Shown: positions 43,756 to 52,728, counted from the stretch's first letter. The stretch: 64,000 nucleotides of DNA from Stakelama sediminis (GCF_014199335.1 NZ_JACIJI010000008.1:35159-99158); one strand, 5' to 3'. The notes: generated by a model from the sequence alone, not told the origin. Numbers and translations: made by a program.

Positions 43756-44343
43756 ATGGGGCTGGAACGCGTGAGCGACCGCTTCGATTTCGTTCGCCTA
43801 CCTGATGGGCATGGTCCATCATGGGGGATGTTCGCTCTCGATCCACTGTCCGATGCCGCACTGCGCGGTCTTTCATTGACCCTTGTCGGGCTGGCATGGG
43901 TCATAATCGTCGTCCGGCTTATCGGGCTGCGGACGTTTTCAAAAATGACCGCATTCGATTTCGTCGTCACGCTGGCCACCGGATCATGCCTCGCCAGCGC
44001 TGCCACGGCTTCCTCATGGTCCGCTTTTGTTCAGGCGATGATAGCGATCGCCGCGCTGCTGGTGGCACAAATGGGTCTCGCGTTCGGGCGGAAGTCTTCC
44101 AAGAGTGTGCATAATGGCTTGGAAAACGAACCGCTGCTGCTGATGCGCGACGGGGAGTTCATCGAAAAGGCCCTGAAGATCAGCCGTGTTTCGCGAAGCG
44201 ACGTCGTCGCGAAACTGCGCGAAGCAAATGCCCTGCAACTGTCACGCGTTCGGGCGGTTGTCCTCGAAACCACCGGCGATATCTCGGTGCTGCATGGGGA
44301 ACAGGTCGATGCCGTGCTGCTTGAGGGCGTCCGACAAATTTGA
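43756..44343 (+). CDS. YetF-like membrane protein (DUF421)
   Basis: 195 aa from ATG 43756, just after the transglutaminase stop. Three hydrophobic segments (LSLTLVGLAWVIIVVRLIGL, FDFVVTLATGSCLASA, FVQAMIAIAALLVAQMGLAFG), then the soluble DUF421 domain LENEPLLLMRDGEFIEKALK, SDVVAKLREANALQLSRVRA, VLETTGDISVL. Its 3' end overlaps the convergent gene at 44242-44634 by 102 nt. Confidence 0.82.
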   Translation: MGLERVSDRFDFVRLPDGHGPSWGMFALDPLSDAALRGLSLTLVGLAWVIIVVRLIGLRTFSKMTAFDFVVTLATGSCLASAATASSWSAFVQAMIAIAALLVAQMGLAFGRKSSKSVHNGLENEPLLLMRDGEFIEKALKISRVSRSDVVAKLREANALQLSRVRAVVLETTGDISVLHGEQVDAVLLEGVRQI

Positions 44344-44634
44344 CGCCGGCGCCGCACCCGTCACTCGGTCGCGATCGCGGCCTTTGCCATATCCCGCTTC
44401 GCTTTCGCCGAAATTCCGGATAACGCGTTCCACGGCGCGCAGGCCCTCCTCGCTTTCGATGGCAAGGTCAATCGGCCTCGCGCCCAGAGTGTCGTGATAC
44501 TCGTTGAGAAACGCCACCGCCATGGTTCGGTCAGGCAGCGTAAGCCACGCGGTGCGGGCGATACGGCTCTGACGTTCCTGTTGATCGGCGGGCGGACGCG
44601 TCCGGTTCGCGCGAAATGCCATATTCTTCGTCAT
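44242..44634 (-). CDS. Small protein with toxin-binding-like domain, copy 2
   Basis: 130 aa from ATG 44634 (ATG 44622 possible). The segment TMAVAFLNEYHDTLGARPID followed by GLRAVERVIRN parallels the protein at 42594. About 35 C-terminal residues are antisense to the YetF-like gene and not similar to the paralogue, so the frame may have run on after losing an earlier stop. Confidence 0.55.
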   Translation of the reverse strand: MTKNMAFRANRTRPPADQQERQSRIARTAWLTLPDRTMAVAFLNEYHDTLGARPIDLAIESEEGLRAVERVIRNFGESEAGYGKGRDRDRVTGAAPASNLSDALKQHGIDLFPMQHRDIAGGFEDNRPNA

Positions 44635-44645
44635 CGATCTGTTCC

Positions 44646-45206
44646 TTATATCCGACAAGGTCGGGGGCGATTTCCTGAGAGTTCACCAAACAAGTCGGTG
44701 GCAACCAGCCGATAGAATGCGCAAGTTTCGGCTAGTTCGGCCACCGAGATGTCAAGAAATTCGCCAATCACGAACTCTCGCAATCTGCCGCTGCCGGCTT
44801 CAGCTTCGGGCCAGCCGGCGGTGAAGAACCGCGTAGAGCGGCTATCGCCGCGGGTGATGTAGCCACCACAGTAGAACAGGCAGTTGCGGGAACGGCCCAG
44901 CGCCCGGAGTCGCTTGTCGTGCGAAAGCGGCGCACCACGCCAGTGCTGGAATGCGCTCCATTTGTTGGCGGTGTTCTTCTGATCGGGGCGTGCCCTTAGC
45001 CGATGTAAAGTCATGGTTTCGTCCAGCAGCACGTTCAAAAAACGATCCAGCTCGCGCAGACCGTTTCCGATCACGCGAGCACGGCAACGGCCGTTGATGT
45101 GACGGACCGGAGATGGGCCAGCGCCGGACGGGAACCACAAACCGGACCCCAGAAAATCAGCGCCTCGCAAAAGTGTATGGAGGGCGCGCGCGACCCCTTC
45201 ATCCAT
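44646..45206 (-). CDS. Unknown protein coupled to the cold-shock gene
   Basis: 186 aa from the ATG at 45206, which overlaps the csp stop by 8 nt. Mixed helices (LRELDRFLNVLLDETMTLHR; EFVIGEFLDISVAELAETCA) and an internal Cys-rich NCLFYCGGYITRG. No domain recognised. Coupling suggests expression together with the cold-shock protein. Confidence 0.6.
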   Translation of the reverse strand: MDEGVARALHTLLRGADFLGSGLWFPSGAGPSPVRHINGRCRARVIGNGLRELDRFLNVLLDETMTLHRLRARPDQKNTANKWSAFQHWRGAPLSHDKRLRALGRSRNCLFYCGGYITRGDSRSTRFFTAGWPEAEAGSGRLREFVIGEFLDISVAELAETCAFYRLVATDLFGELSGNRPRPCRI

Positions 45207-45426
45207 CCAGCAAGACCAGGTCGTGCGCGCATGTTTGGCCGCGGGAGTCGGTGCGAAGGACATAGCGCACCCGTTCGTTCCGGCTCAGGCGGGTCAGGCC
45301 GGATGCGTTGATCGCGGAGACATGCACGAACGCGTCGCCGCCGCCACGATCCGGCGTGATAAGCCCGAAGCCTGCCGCGCCGTTGAAAAAACAAACCGTT
45401 CCCGAGAGTTCGGACGATCGGCACAC
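45199..45426 (-). CDS. Cold-shock domain protein
   Basis: 75 aa from GTG 45426, which has AGGA 4 nt upstream; GTG 45441 or TTG 45501 would extend it. RNP-1 region GAAGFGLITP and RNP-2-like DAFVHVSAI are present, although RNP-1 lacks the usual Lys-Gly-Phe-Gly-Phe-Ile wording (here AGFGLI). Binds single-stranded nucleic acid. Preceded by structured-leader copy 2. Confidence 0.8.
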   Translation of the reverse strand: MCRSSELSGTVCFFNGAAGFGLITPDRGGGDAFVHVSAINASGLTRLSRNERVRYVLRTDSRGQTCAHDLVLLDG

Positions 45427-45502
45427 AAGGTCCTGTGTCACCAAAGCGGTGGACGGTCGCTTGCGGAATGGGTTGGATAAAGACACGACGCGACCCACCA
45501 AC

Positions 45503-45544
45503 GTAAGCGGGAGCGCGATTGTCTCTCAGCCGTCGGCGCCTACG
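45503..45544 (-). ncRNA. Candidate structured leader, copy 2 (upstream of csp)
   Basis: Minus-strand 42 nt with the same three segments as copy 1 (CGTAGGCGC, GGCTGAGAGAC, GCTCCCGCTTAC) and differences concentrated in the intervening loops. The end is 76 nt before the GTG of the cold-shock gene. Confidence 0.6.
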
Positions 45545-45666
45545 GACGACGTGCCGACGATGTTCCTACCATAGGGTAAGTTGAGCGCTTTGGGAAATCC
45601 TTCGTCAGGACTGGCCTCAATCGGCCGACACTCGCTCCGGTTTCGCTCGACGGGCTCGCCAGCTGT

Positions 45667-45954
45667 TTACACGAGCGGCGGCCCGGTCATGACGATACGA
45701 ACCGAACGAGGATGGGCGGTGTAGGTGATCTCGGACACGTGTCCGCGCGTAAACGTCTTTCCATCAATCGTAATCGACGCCAAGCCCCCTGACATCGCCA
45801 GCGCCGTCAGCACCAAGAAATCCGCATCCTCGATCGTGTCGATCTCGAGCGTGTAGTTCATCTGGAAGGTACCGCGAACCTGCGTCATGCGGCCAAGCAG
45901 CGGTCCTGTTGAGCGATCTCCGTCGGAAACCGATACCGCTATAGTTCGGGCCAT
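45667..45954 (-). CDS. Small unknown protein
   Basis: 95 aa from ATG 45954; an ATG at 46080 would overlap the antiporter gene. Composition and alternation (MNYTLEIDTIEDADFLVLTA; ASITIDGKTFTRGHVSEITYTAH) suggest an all-beta or alpha-beta fold. No family recognised. Between the antiporter gene and csp on the same strand. Confidence 0.5.
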   Translation of the reverse strand: MARTIAVSVSDGDRSTGPLLGRMTQVRGTFQMNYTLEIDTIEDADFLVLTALAMSGGLASITIDGKTFTRGHVSEITYTAHPRSVRIVMTGPPLV

Positions 45955-46057
45955 TTGCAACCTGTTTCTCCATCCGGCATCGCGACACGCATCTTTCAAG
46001 CCTTCCCCCTGCGTGCGAGGGCGCACATCATTATCGGCGGGTGCGCGATCCCACCGA

Positions 46058-47698
46058 TCAAGCGCGATAGTGCAACTCAAGCAGATCGAGTTCGCGCAGT
46101 AATTTGCTCATCAGGTCGCTGCTTATTTCGCGCGATTTCATCAGACGGGTTAGCTCTGTTCTCTGCGCTTTTACCGCTGCGAGCCTGACTTCTCTGCCGA
46201 CCTGTTCAAGGCTACGCTCTTCCGATGCAGCCGCGCCAGAATGCGACCTGGCGGCGATGATTTCCCGGTAGATGTCGGCGATCCTGCCGGTCGCCCGATC
46301 ACGCTCGCCATGATCGCGTTCTTCCATGGAATAACGGTCCCGTATCTCGTTGATAGTCGCCAACGCTACGGTGGCCAATGCGATGCGCGCGCGGTCCTCG
46401 GCAATTATTTCGGCCGGCTTTCCCGGAATTTCCAGGCCTCGCAACAGCATCGGCAACGCGACCGAAGCGATGCACAGCGACAACAGGATCACCCCGGCGG
46501 CGATGAAGATCGCAAGGTCGCGTGCCGGAAACGAGGTGCCATCGCCAAGCAGGATCGGCAATGTCAGGATGCCTGCAAGCGTTATGGCTCCCCGGACACC
46601 TGCGACCGCGAACGCGGCGACCAGCTTGAGATCGGCGCTACGCACACCGTCATCTATCCCGCCACGCAGCGGTGTCAGCTTCAGCGATGTCCACACCCAT
46701 GCAAAGCGGAGGATCATCAGGGCTCCGGTGACGGCGAAGACGTAAATCGCAAGCCACCACAAGCCGGGGTGGCCCGCCGATGCCACCGTTCGTTCCGCAT
46801 TCGCGACGATATTCGGCAACTGTTCGCCGAGTAGCACGAATATGATGCCGTGCCCGACGAACTGGAGCGCGTCCCAAACCGAATTCTGACGCATTCGGGT
46901 GGCAGGAAGGCTTTGTCGGCTCGCCTGAGAGAAGGTCATGGTTAGGCCGGCAGCGACCGCTGCAATAATGCCCGACGCTTCCACCTTCTCGGCAAGGATG
47001 TAGGCGCCGAACGGAATCAACAGACTGACCACGATCTGCGGTCCGCTTTCTTCGCCGAACTGGTCTGTAAACCATTCTTTGGCCCGCATGGTAATGAGGG
47101 TCATGAGGATGCCGATAGCGAGCCCGGCGCCGCCCATCCAGACGAATTGCAACGCGGCTTCGTGGAGAACAAATGCCCCTGTCATTGCCGTGGCCACGGC
47201 AAATCGCAAACACACCAGACCGGAAGCGTCGTTGAGCAAGGATTCCCGTTCCAATATCCGCATCATGCGCGGTGGTATTGGTGACCGTGCGGTGATCGAC
47301 GAAACGGCAATCGGATCGGTTGGCGAGAGGACGGCGCCCAGCGCAAATGCCACGGGCAGCGGCATCACGGGAATCATCCAGTGGATGAGATAGCCGATGC
47401 CGAAAACCGTGAAGATCACCAGCGCGAGCGCGAGTTCAAGGACGAGCTTCGAATCACGAAACAGCGAATCCTTGGGCAAGCGCCAACCGTCGAGAAACAA
47501 TAGCGGGGGTAGCAGAAGGTAAAATAGCAGTTCCGGATCGAGGGTCACCCGAATGGCACCGAACAACCCGATGATGACGCCGGTTGCGATCTGCGCGATC
47601 GGCGCAGGTATTGCGATCGGCAAGGCCCGGGTGATCGCCGAACTGACTACGACGGCAAACAGCAATATCAGAACGAGCGAAACTGTTTCCAAAGCCAA
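46058..47698 (-). CDS. Na+/H+ antiporter of the CPA1 (NhaP) type
   Basis: 546 aa. About 12 transmembrane helices, with ALGAVLSPTDPIAVSSITAR and ESLLNDASGLVCLRFAVA as the CPA1 ion-site motifs (the ND pair in LLNDASG). A roughly 110-residue hydrophilic helical tail with many Arg/Glu follows the last helix. Likely role: pH or sodium homeostasis. Confidence 0.9.
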   Translation of the reverse strand: MALETVSLVLILLFAVVVSSAITRALPIAIPAPIAQIATGVIIGLFGAIRVTLDPELLFYLLLPPLLFLDGWRLPKDSLFRDSKLVLELALALVIFTVFGIGYLIHWMIPVMPLPVAFALGAVLSPTDPIAVSSITARSPIPPRMMRILERESLLNDASGLVCLRFAVATAMTGAFVLHEAALQFVWMGGAGLAIGILMTLITMRAKEWFTDQFGEESGPQIVVSLLIPFGAYILAEKVEASGIIAAVAAGLTMTFSQASRQSLPATRMRQNSVWDALQFVGHGIIFVLLGEQLPNIVANAERTVASAGHPGLWWLAIYVFAVTGALMILRFAWVWTSLKLTPLRGGIDDGVRSADLKLVAAFAVAGVRGAITLAGILTLPILLGDGTSFPARDLAIFIAAGVILLSLCIASVALPMLLRGLEIPGKPAEIIAEDRARIALATVALATINEIRDRYSMEERDHGERDRATGRIADIYREIIAARSHSGAAASEERSLEQVGREVRLAAVKAQRTELTRLMKSREISSDLMSKLLRELDLLELHYRA

Positions 47699-47806
47699 TA
47701 TGCCGTTGTTGCTTGGTAAAGGCGCAAACCGCTAAACGCGCGCCAAAGCCGATCCGGGGCCAGTCCCCGGATCAGCTAACGCGGATAAGGCTCGGCATGT
47801 TTTAAT

Positions 47807-48154
47807 CTATTTGCGACGCATGGCTTCCCGCTCAGTCGCCTGACGCACCAGTCGCGAGCGGTGCTCGTAGGTATTGTGGTTCAAGCCTACACGCCCCGCC
47901 GCGTAATCCATCCTTAGTTCTCGTGCCATGCGCGAAACATCTGAAGCCCCAGCATCAAATTTCGGTTGCTGCCGGCTGGGGGCGCCATTGATGGTTGTAT
48001 CGGTGCCGATGGAGCCGCCCTCATTATCCCAGCGATCTTCAGAAAAAATTGGCTTCACCGGATGGGCAAGCGGTGCCGCCGCTGCGGGTGAGCCATGGGG
48101 CTTTGCCAAGCCGGGAGGGGCGTTGTCGGCGACGTCATTAGCGCTCGATATCAT
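47807..48154 (-). CDS. Small unknown protein
   Basis: 115 aa from ATG 48154; the longer frame needs TTG 48193. The N-terminal half is disordered and Pro/Ala-rich; the C-terminal half is helical and basic (MARELRMDYAAGRVGLNHNT, SRLVRQATEREAMRRK). No family recognised. Confidence 0.45.
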   Translation of the reverse strand: MISSANDVADNAPPGLAKPHGSPAAAAPLAHPVKPIFSEDRWDNEGGSIGTDTTINGAPSRQQPKFDAGASDVSRMARELRMDYAAGRVGLNHNTYEHRSRLVRQATEREAMRRK

Positions 48155-48332
48155 TGGATTTTCCAAACCAGGCAAGTCATGACGATCGAACAACCGCAGG
48201 GGCGCCCGGAAATCCTGCGCGGCGTTATCAATGGGAGACCTCCAGGCCGGATCATTGGCAGCCGCCTATCGCAGGCTTCAATCGATTAGCCTGAGGCTGC
48301 AACAAATGGTCGATGCTGCAAGTCCAGCGATT

Positions 48333-48620
48333 CTAAAAACCGAGCGACACTCCGCCGTCGTCCTCGTCTGCAGGGAAACGATCGGGGTTTTCGCTTAAAA
48401 GCCTGTCGAGATCGGGCAATCCCGGGTTTAGCGCGCGCACCTGATCAGTCTCGACAGCCCGAAACTTTCGGTTTTCCCGCCGCTCTGCATCAAGCGCTTC
48501 TTTCGCCCACGCCTGCGCAGCAGCGTCAGCGATCGCTCTGACATTATCCAAGGACGCCGCGGTTGCGATCGCCCGTTGGCGCGCTTCCTGTGTTCGGCAT
48601 AGGGTCAAAGATGGCTGCAT
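48333..48620 (-). CDS. Small unknown helical protein
   Basis: 95 aa from ATG 48620, with GGGAG 8 nt upstream. Ala/Arg/Glu-rich helix (ARQRAIATAASLDNVRAIAD) and an acidic C-terminus (DRFPADEDDGG). No recognised domain. Confidence 0.55.
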   Translation of the reverse strand: MQPSLTLCRTQEARQRAIATAASLDNVRAIADAAAQAWAKEALDAERRENRKFRAVETDQVRALNPGLPDLDRLLSENPDRFPADEDDGGVSLGF

Positions 48621-48691
48621 ATCGAAACTCCCGTGTGACTTTGATCGTCGCTTTCTCTCGTCCACGCCGTCCGGCGCGTAAAAGAAGGAAA

Positions 48692-48820
48692 CTAGTTCTT
48701 CTTCGCCGGGCTCGACGGTCCAATACCCTTCACCGAGGGATTGGACGCGTTCGGCTTGGGCGGCCGGGCCTTTTTGGGTTTTCGGGTTTCGCGATTTCCG
48801 CGGCGCTTATCGTTCGACAT
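48692..48820 (-). CDS. Very small basic protein
   Basis: 42 aa: MSNDKRRGNRETRKPKKARP and so on, rich in Lys, Arg and Pro, with AAGGA 6 nt upstream. Resembles small conserved basic proteins of alphaproteobacteria whose sequence begins with 'KRGNRE..KPKK'. Likely nucleic-acid or ribosome associated, by composition only. Confidence 0.6.
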   Translation of the reverse strand: MSNDKRRGNRETRKPKKARPPKPNASNPSVKGIGPSSPAKKN

Positions 48821-48968
48821 GAAGGTTCCTTAGGCTGTTTTCGATCGATAGCTCGAACCCTGACGACGAACTTGCGCACGCCAGCGCGGCCCCAAGCCGC
48901 CTCGAGCGGGACGCAAACCGATCGCGGACAACCTCGGACGTTTTTTCAATAGGATGTGATTTGGACAT
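48807..48968 (-). CDS. Short ORF following structured-leader copy 4
   Basis: 53 aa (MSKSHPIEKTSEVVRDRF and so on, ending LRNLHVER). It has a good ribosome site (GGAG, 7 nt spacing) and begins 17 nt after the degenerate leader copy, the same distance as at copy 3. It overlaps the next small gene by 14 nt. Composition is unremarkable; coding is not certain. Confidence 0.35.
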   Translation of the reverse strand: MSKSHPIEKTSEVVRDRFASRSRRLGAALACASSSSGFELSIENSLRNLHVER

Positions 48969-48985
48969 CGACCGCTCCGCATCAT

Positions 48986-49009
48986 AGCGGGAGCACGGGT
49001 CTCTCAGTC
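48986..49009 (-). ncRNA. Candidate structured leader, copy 4 (degenerate)
   Basis: The core GACTGAGAGACCCGTGCTCC and then CGCT matches the middle and 3' segments of copies 1-3. The 5' arm and closing stem are not conserved here. Confidence 0.35.
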
Positions 49010-49093
49010 ACGCTCTTGCCCGGGACGAATAGCGCGATAAGCCCAATATGGTGCGGCAATCGATGATAACCAGCCCTGGCATTGCAAATTCTG

Positions 49094-49246
49094 TGACGTG
49101 CTCCCCTGAAATGCGACCGATTTTGAGCAGAGTCCGACACGAAGGAGCCGGACGGAATGAAGCACAGCAAGTTTAATGAAGAGCAGATCATCGGGATTTT
49201 GAAGGAGCAGGAAGCGGGGATGGCGACGGCGGACGTGTGCCGCCGC
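49094..49246 (+). mobile_element. Truncated IS3-family element (left end and start of orfA)
   Basis: A left-end-like sequence (TGACGTGCTCCCCTGAAA) is followed by an ATG at 49157 and about 30 codons reading MKHSKFNEEQIIGILKEQEA then GMATADVCRR, the start of an IS3-type OrfA. The similarity then stops and the frame ends at 49291. Sits beside the accessory block. Confidence 0.8.
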
Positions 49247-49460
49247 AGACCCGCACACGGGGCCGTCGCGCTAGTCCCGCTTGACGTGTGATTTCGTTAG
49301 TTCGCTCTTCGGCGACGCGCGATAGCTTTACGAGAGCCCTTACCCCCCTTGCAGAGCGCCGGTGGCGATTACGAATGGGAAAAAGCCTTGCCGCGTTGGC
49401 GGCCTCGACATCCTGATTTAGATCACTCCACGCTGTGCCCGCTTTTTTAACAGGGTGAAG

Positions 49461-49831
49461 TCAGCCCAGCGCTACGAGCGCTTTGGCTACAGCCCGTTCA
49501 TCGTAGGGCTTGGCGAAAAATTGGGCGCCATCCGGCATGTCCTCGGCGCGTGGCAAATGGTCACCGGATACGATAATGAACTTGAGTGGGGGCCATCGTG
49601 GGCATAGGCGGCCAGGGCGAGCCCATCCATATTGCCGACCATCTGAATGTCGGTAAACACAATTCCGATGCCGACTTCCTGTTTTAGAATTGCGATTGCC
49701 TCGTCGGCGTCGGTAGCTTCGTGGACTTGAAAGCCGTGCTCCTCCGCTAGCATGGCGGCAGCCAACCTCACAAATGGCTCATCCTCTACGACGAGGACTC
49801 GGCGACGGGGAGACATGTCATGGATTTCCAT
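49461..49831 (-). pseudogene. Response regulator receiver domain, frameshifted
   Basis: About 120 codons in two frames. The first part reads RRVLVVEDEPFVRLAAAMLA and FTDIQMVGNMDGLALAAYAHDG (phosphoacceptor Asp in FTDIQ). The second, in another frame, reads LKFIIVSGDHLPRAEDMPDG then AQFFAKPYDERAVAKALVAL, ending at 49461. The shift is near 49596 (one base missing). It is a stand-alone receiver next to a hybrid kinase. It could be a real lesion or an assembly error. Confidence 0.65.
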
Positions 49832-50070
49832 TGATGAGAGCCCAGCGCCCCTGGTTGCGGCGTTCAGGGACGAGAACAGAGGATTTCCTCGCCCGCGCAG
49901 TCGCAGTGATCCGCCATGGATCACCCTTCAGGAAACCGGGACGAAGGGCGGGATAAATCCCCGTTCTCCGCGGCCTTGCCGGCCAGCAGACAGCTACCTC
50001 AAGGTTAGCTTAATGCTTTCAGGCGCGAAAATGTCGCCGCGCCGAAAATAAGTCGCGGTCTACTTTGACT

Positions 50071-52494
50071 TCACCTGGAGTTTGGGCCGGCTGCGGCCTT
50101 GCTCAGGACGAAGGAGAGTTCTTCGATCGAATACGGCTTGGCCAGCAGTTCGAAGCCGTCATGCCCCTCCTGCGCGATGACGCTGCTGTAGCCGGAAGCG
50201 AGAACGACCGGCACCGCGGGAAATTCTCGTCTGATCTGCCTAGCGAGGTCGATACCGGTCATGCCCGCCATCATGACGTCGGAAAAGACGACGTCGAACC
50301 GGTCGGCACGCGTCTCCAGAAGGTTCAGCGCCTTGGCAGCATTGTCGACCGGCACCGCTTCGTATCCGAGTTCGGCGAGCGCCTGAACGGCGAAGTCGCC
50401 GACCTCGGCATTGTCCTCGACGACGAGCACGCACTTGCCGTCCCCGCTGGCAGGACCAGTTTCATGTTCATCGGCCCCATGTGGCGCCCGAACACATTCG
50501 CTATCGTCGATGCGCGGCAGGTAAATGGTGAAGCATGAGCCGTGCCCCACTTCGCTGCGGACGTCGACTTCGCCGCCCGATTGCTTAACGAAGCCGAAAA
50601 CCTGCGACAGGCCGAGCCCCGTTCCCTGGCCAATATCCTTGGTCGTAAAGAAGGGTTCGAAAATCTGATCGAGCTGTTCGAGCGCGATGCCCGTCCCGCT
50701 GTCTGCCACGCTGATCGCGACATAGTCGCCATCGATCAGAGCATGCGCGCGGATCGCAGGCACATGATCCACGCGGCGAACGGTGATCGACAACGCGCCT
50801 TCGCCGGCCATCGCATCACGTGCGTTTACGGCCAGATTGACGATCGCGGTATCGAACTGGCTGGGGTCCGCGCGCACGCGGCAAGGCGCTTCGTCGAGAT
50901 CGACGTCGATCTTTATGCGCGAGCCGGCTAACGTGCTCACCATCTCGCGCAATCCGGTCATGTTGCGTCCGACATCGAACGCTTCGGGCTTCAGCGCCTG
51001 CCGCCGCGCAAAGGCGAGCAACTGACTAGTGAGCCGTGTCGCCCGATCGACCGTGGTCGAAATTGCCTCGATATAGCGCGTCCGACGGTCGTCGCTGATC
51101 TCTCCGCGACGCAGCATGTCGACCGAGCCGCGGATCACCGTCAGCAGATTGTTGAAGTCGTGCGCGACACCGCCGGTGAGCTGTCCGATTGCTTCGAGCT
51201 TCTGGCTTTGGCGCAGCGCCTCCTCGGTCTCGAGCAGTACCGCTGCCTGTTCCTTGCGATGCGTGACATCGCGCCCGCTGGCGTAGACGCGACCGTCGCG
51301 TGCGGCTGCGGTCCAGGCGAACCAGCGGTATTCGCCATCGTGATCGCGCAACCTGAATTCGAATGGGTCGATCAGCGGCGCCTCGATGACGCCGGCAAAC
51401 ACGGCGAGCGCCTCTTCCAGATCGTCGGGGTGGGTCAGTTCGGCGAAGGGATGATCGACAAGGTCGATCGCCTGCCAGCCGAGCACGGCGGTCCAGGCCG
51501 GATTGACCTCGCGCAGGACGCCTTGGAAATCCGCCACCGCGAGGAGGTCGGGCGACGCATTCCACGCATCCTGCCGCTCGGCGACGGCGGTTTCGAGCGC
51601 AGCGGCACGCGCCTTGTCAGCGGTAATCTCGCGCGCCGAAGCGTAATACTTGTTGCCCTCGGGCACGACCACCCAGGACAGCCAGCGATAGCCGCCATCC
51701 ACGCCGTGGCGATAGCGGTTCTCGAAGCGCAGCACCGGCTCGCCACGTTTCACCGTCGCAAAAGCGTTGAGCGCACGCGCGACGTCGTCGGGGTGCATCA
51801 GCTCGAAGATCGGGGTGGTCGAGACCGTTTCTTCGGACAGGCCCAGCACCTGCTGCCAGGCCGGATTGGAGCGTTCGAAGATGCCGTCATCGTTGAGCAC
51901 GCCCATGATGTCGGGAGTGACGTCCCACGTACGGCTCAGCTCGCGAAACCGGGCGTCGCGTTCCAGCTCGACGTTGATTCGCTCGCGCTCGGCCAGCGCG
52001 AGCCGCAATTCGAGCTGCGCCATCACTTGCCCGGCGAGCCGCCTAAGCGCGGTCTGCTGGTCGTCATCCAACGTCCGAGGTAACACATCGAGCACGCACA
52101 ACGTGCCGATCGCGTGGCCTTCGGTCGTCTTCAACAACGCGCCAGCATAGAAGCGCAGCCCCGGTTCTCCAGTGACCAGCGGGTTGCACGCGAAGCGCGC
52201 ATCCTTGTTCGCGTCCGGAACGAGCAGGAAATCGTCTTCGAGCAAGGCATGGACGCAGAAACTGGTTTCGAGCGGGGTACCGTCGATGCCGAGGCCGACC
52301 TCGGCCTTGAACCATTGTCGCTCCTTGTCGATCAGATTGACGACGGCGATCGGCGTCTCGCAAATCTGTGCGGCGAGCGCGGCGATATCGTCGAAACTCT
52401 TTTCGCGCGGTGTGTCGAGGATGCGATAGCGCGCCAGCGCCGCAAGCCGATCGGCAGTATCGCCGGGCACGGCGTCGGGCAAATTGTCAGCCAT
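50071..52494 (-). CDS. Hybrid sensor histidine kinase (GAF-PAS-PAS-HisKA-HATPase-REC)
   Basis: 807 aa from ATG 52494. A GAF domain at about 15-165, two PAS domains at about 185-420, phosphoacceptor His in GGVAHDFNNLLTVIRG, ATP-binding NLAVNARDAM and GTGLGLSQVFGFV, and a C-terminal receiver with Asp in FSDVMMAG and Lys in LLAKPYS. No transmembrane segment, so a cytoplasmic sensor. The neighbouring receiver gene is frameshifted. Confidence 0.92.
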   Translation of the reverse strand: MADNLPDAVPGDTADRLAALARYRILDTPREKSFDDIAALAAQICETPIAVVNLIDKERQWFKAEVGLGIDGTPLETSFCVHALLEDDFLLVPDANKDARFACNPLVTGEPGLRFYAGALLKTTEGHAIGTLCVLDVLPRTLDDDQQTALRRLAGQVMAQLELRLALAERERINVELERDARFRELSRTWDVTPDIMGVLNDDGIFERSNPAWQQVLGLSEETVSTTPIFELMHPDDVARALNAFATVKRGEPVLRFENRYRHGVDGGYRWLSWVVVPEGNKYYASAREITADKARAAALETAVAERQDAWNASPDLLAVADFQGVLREVNPAWTAVLGWQAIDLVDHPFAELTHPDDLEEALAVFAGVIEAPLIDPFEFRLRDHDGEYRWFAWTAAARDGRVYASGRDVTHRKEQAAVLLETEEALRQSQKLEAIGQLTGGVAHDFNNLLTVIRGSVDMLRRGEISDDRRTRYIEAISTTVDRATRLTSQLLAFARRQALKPEAFDVGRNMTGLREMVSTLAGSRIKIDVDLDEAPCRVRADPSQFDTAIVNLAVNARDAMAGEGALSITVRRVDHVPAIRAHALIDGDYVAISVADSGTGIALEQLDQIFEPFFTTKDIGQGTGLGLSQVFGFVKQSGGEVDVRSEVGHGSCFTIYLPRIDDSECVRAPHGADEHETGPASGDGKCVLVVEDNAEVGDFAVQALAELGYEAVPVDNAAKALNLLETRADRFDVVFSDVMMAGMTGIDLARQIRREFPAVPVVLASGYSSVIAQEGHDGFELLAKPYSIEELSFVLSKAAAGPNSR

Positions 52495-52685
52495 ATGAAA
52501 TCGATGCGGTCTCGCCGGGCGCGGTATCGCGCCGCCCATATCTACGGGTTCGGGGGGCGGTTGGCAAACGGGATTTGGACCGCGCCGTTCAGTAAGGGTC
52601 CGCCGCGCTTCGACGGATAAGGGAGCATTTACCGTGCAAGGTCTGACATGGAGCCGTGCTACGGAGCGGTATCACCTGATCGAAC

Positions 52686-52728
52686 CGTAGGCGCGCTGGT
52701 GGCTGGGAGACGGCATGCTCCCGCTTAC
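52686..52728 (+). ncRNA. Candidate structured leader, copy 3 (upstream of small membrane protein)
   Basis: 43 nt with the segments CGTAGGCGC, GGCTGGGAGAC and GCTCCCGCTTAC. Here GGGAG and CTCCC can pair in addition to the closing stem. The end is 16 nt before the ATG at 52745. Confidence 0.6.

Noticed and set aside
45503..45583. Possible EcfG-type promoter (GGAAC-N17-CGTA) before motif copy 2
   Set aside because: The -10 part is not the expected CGTT and the other motif copies lack GGAAC at this distance.
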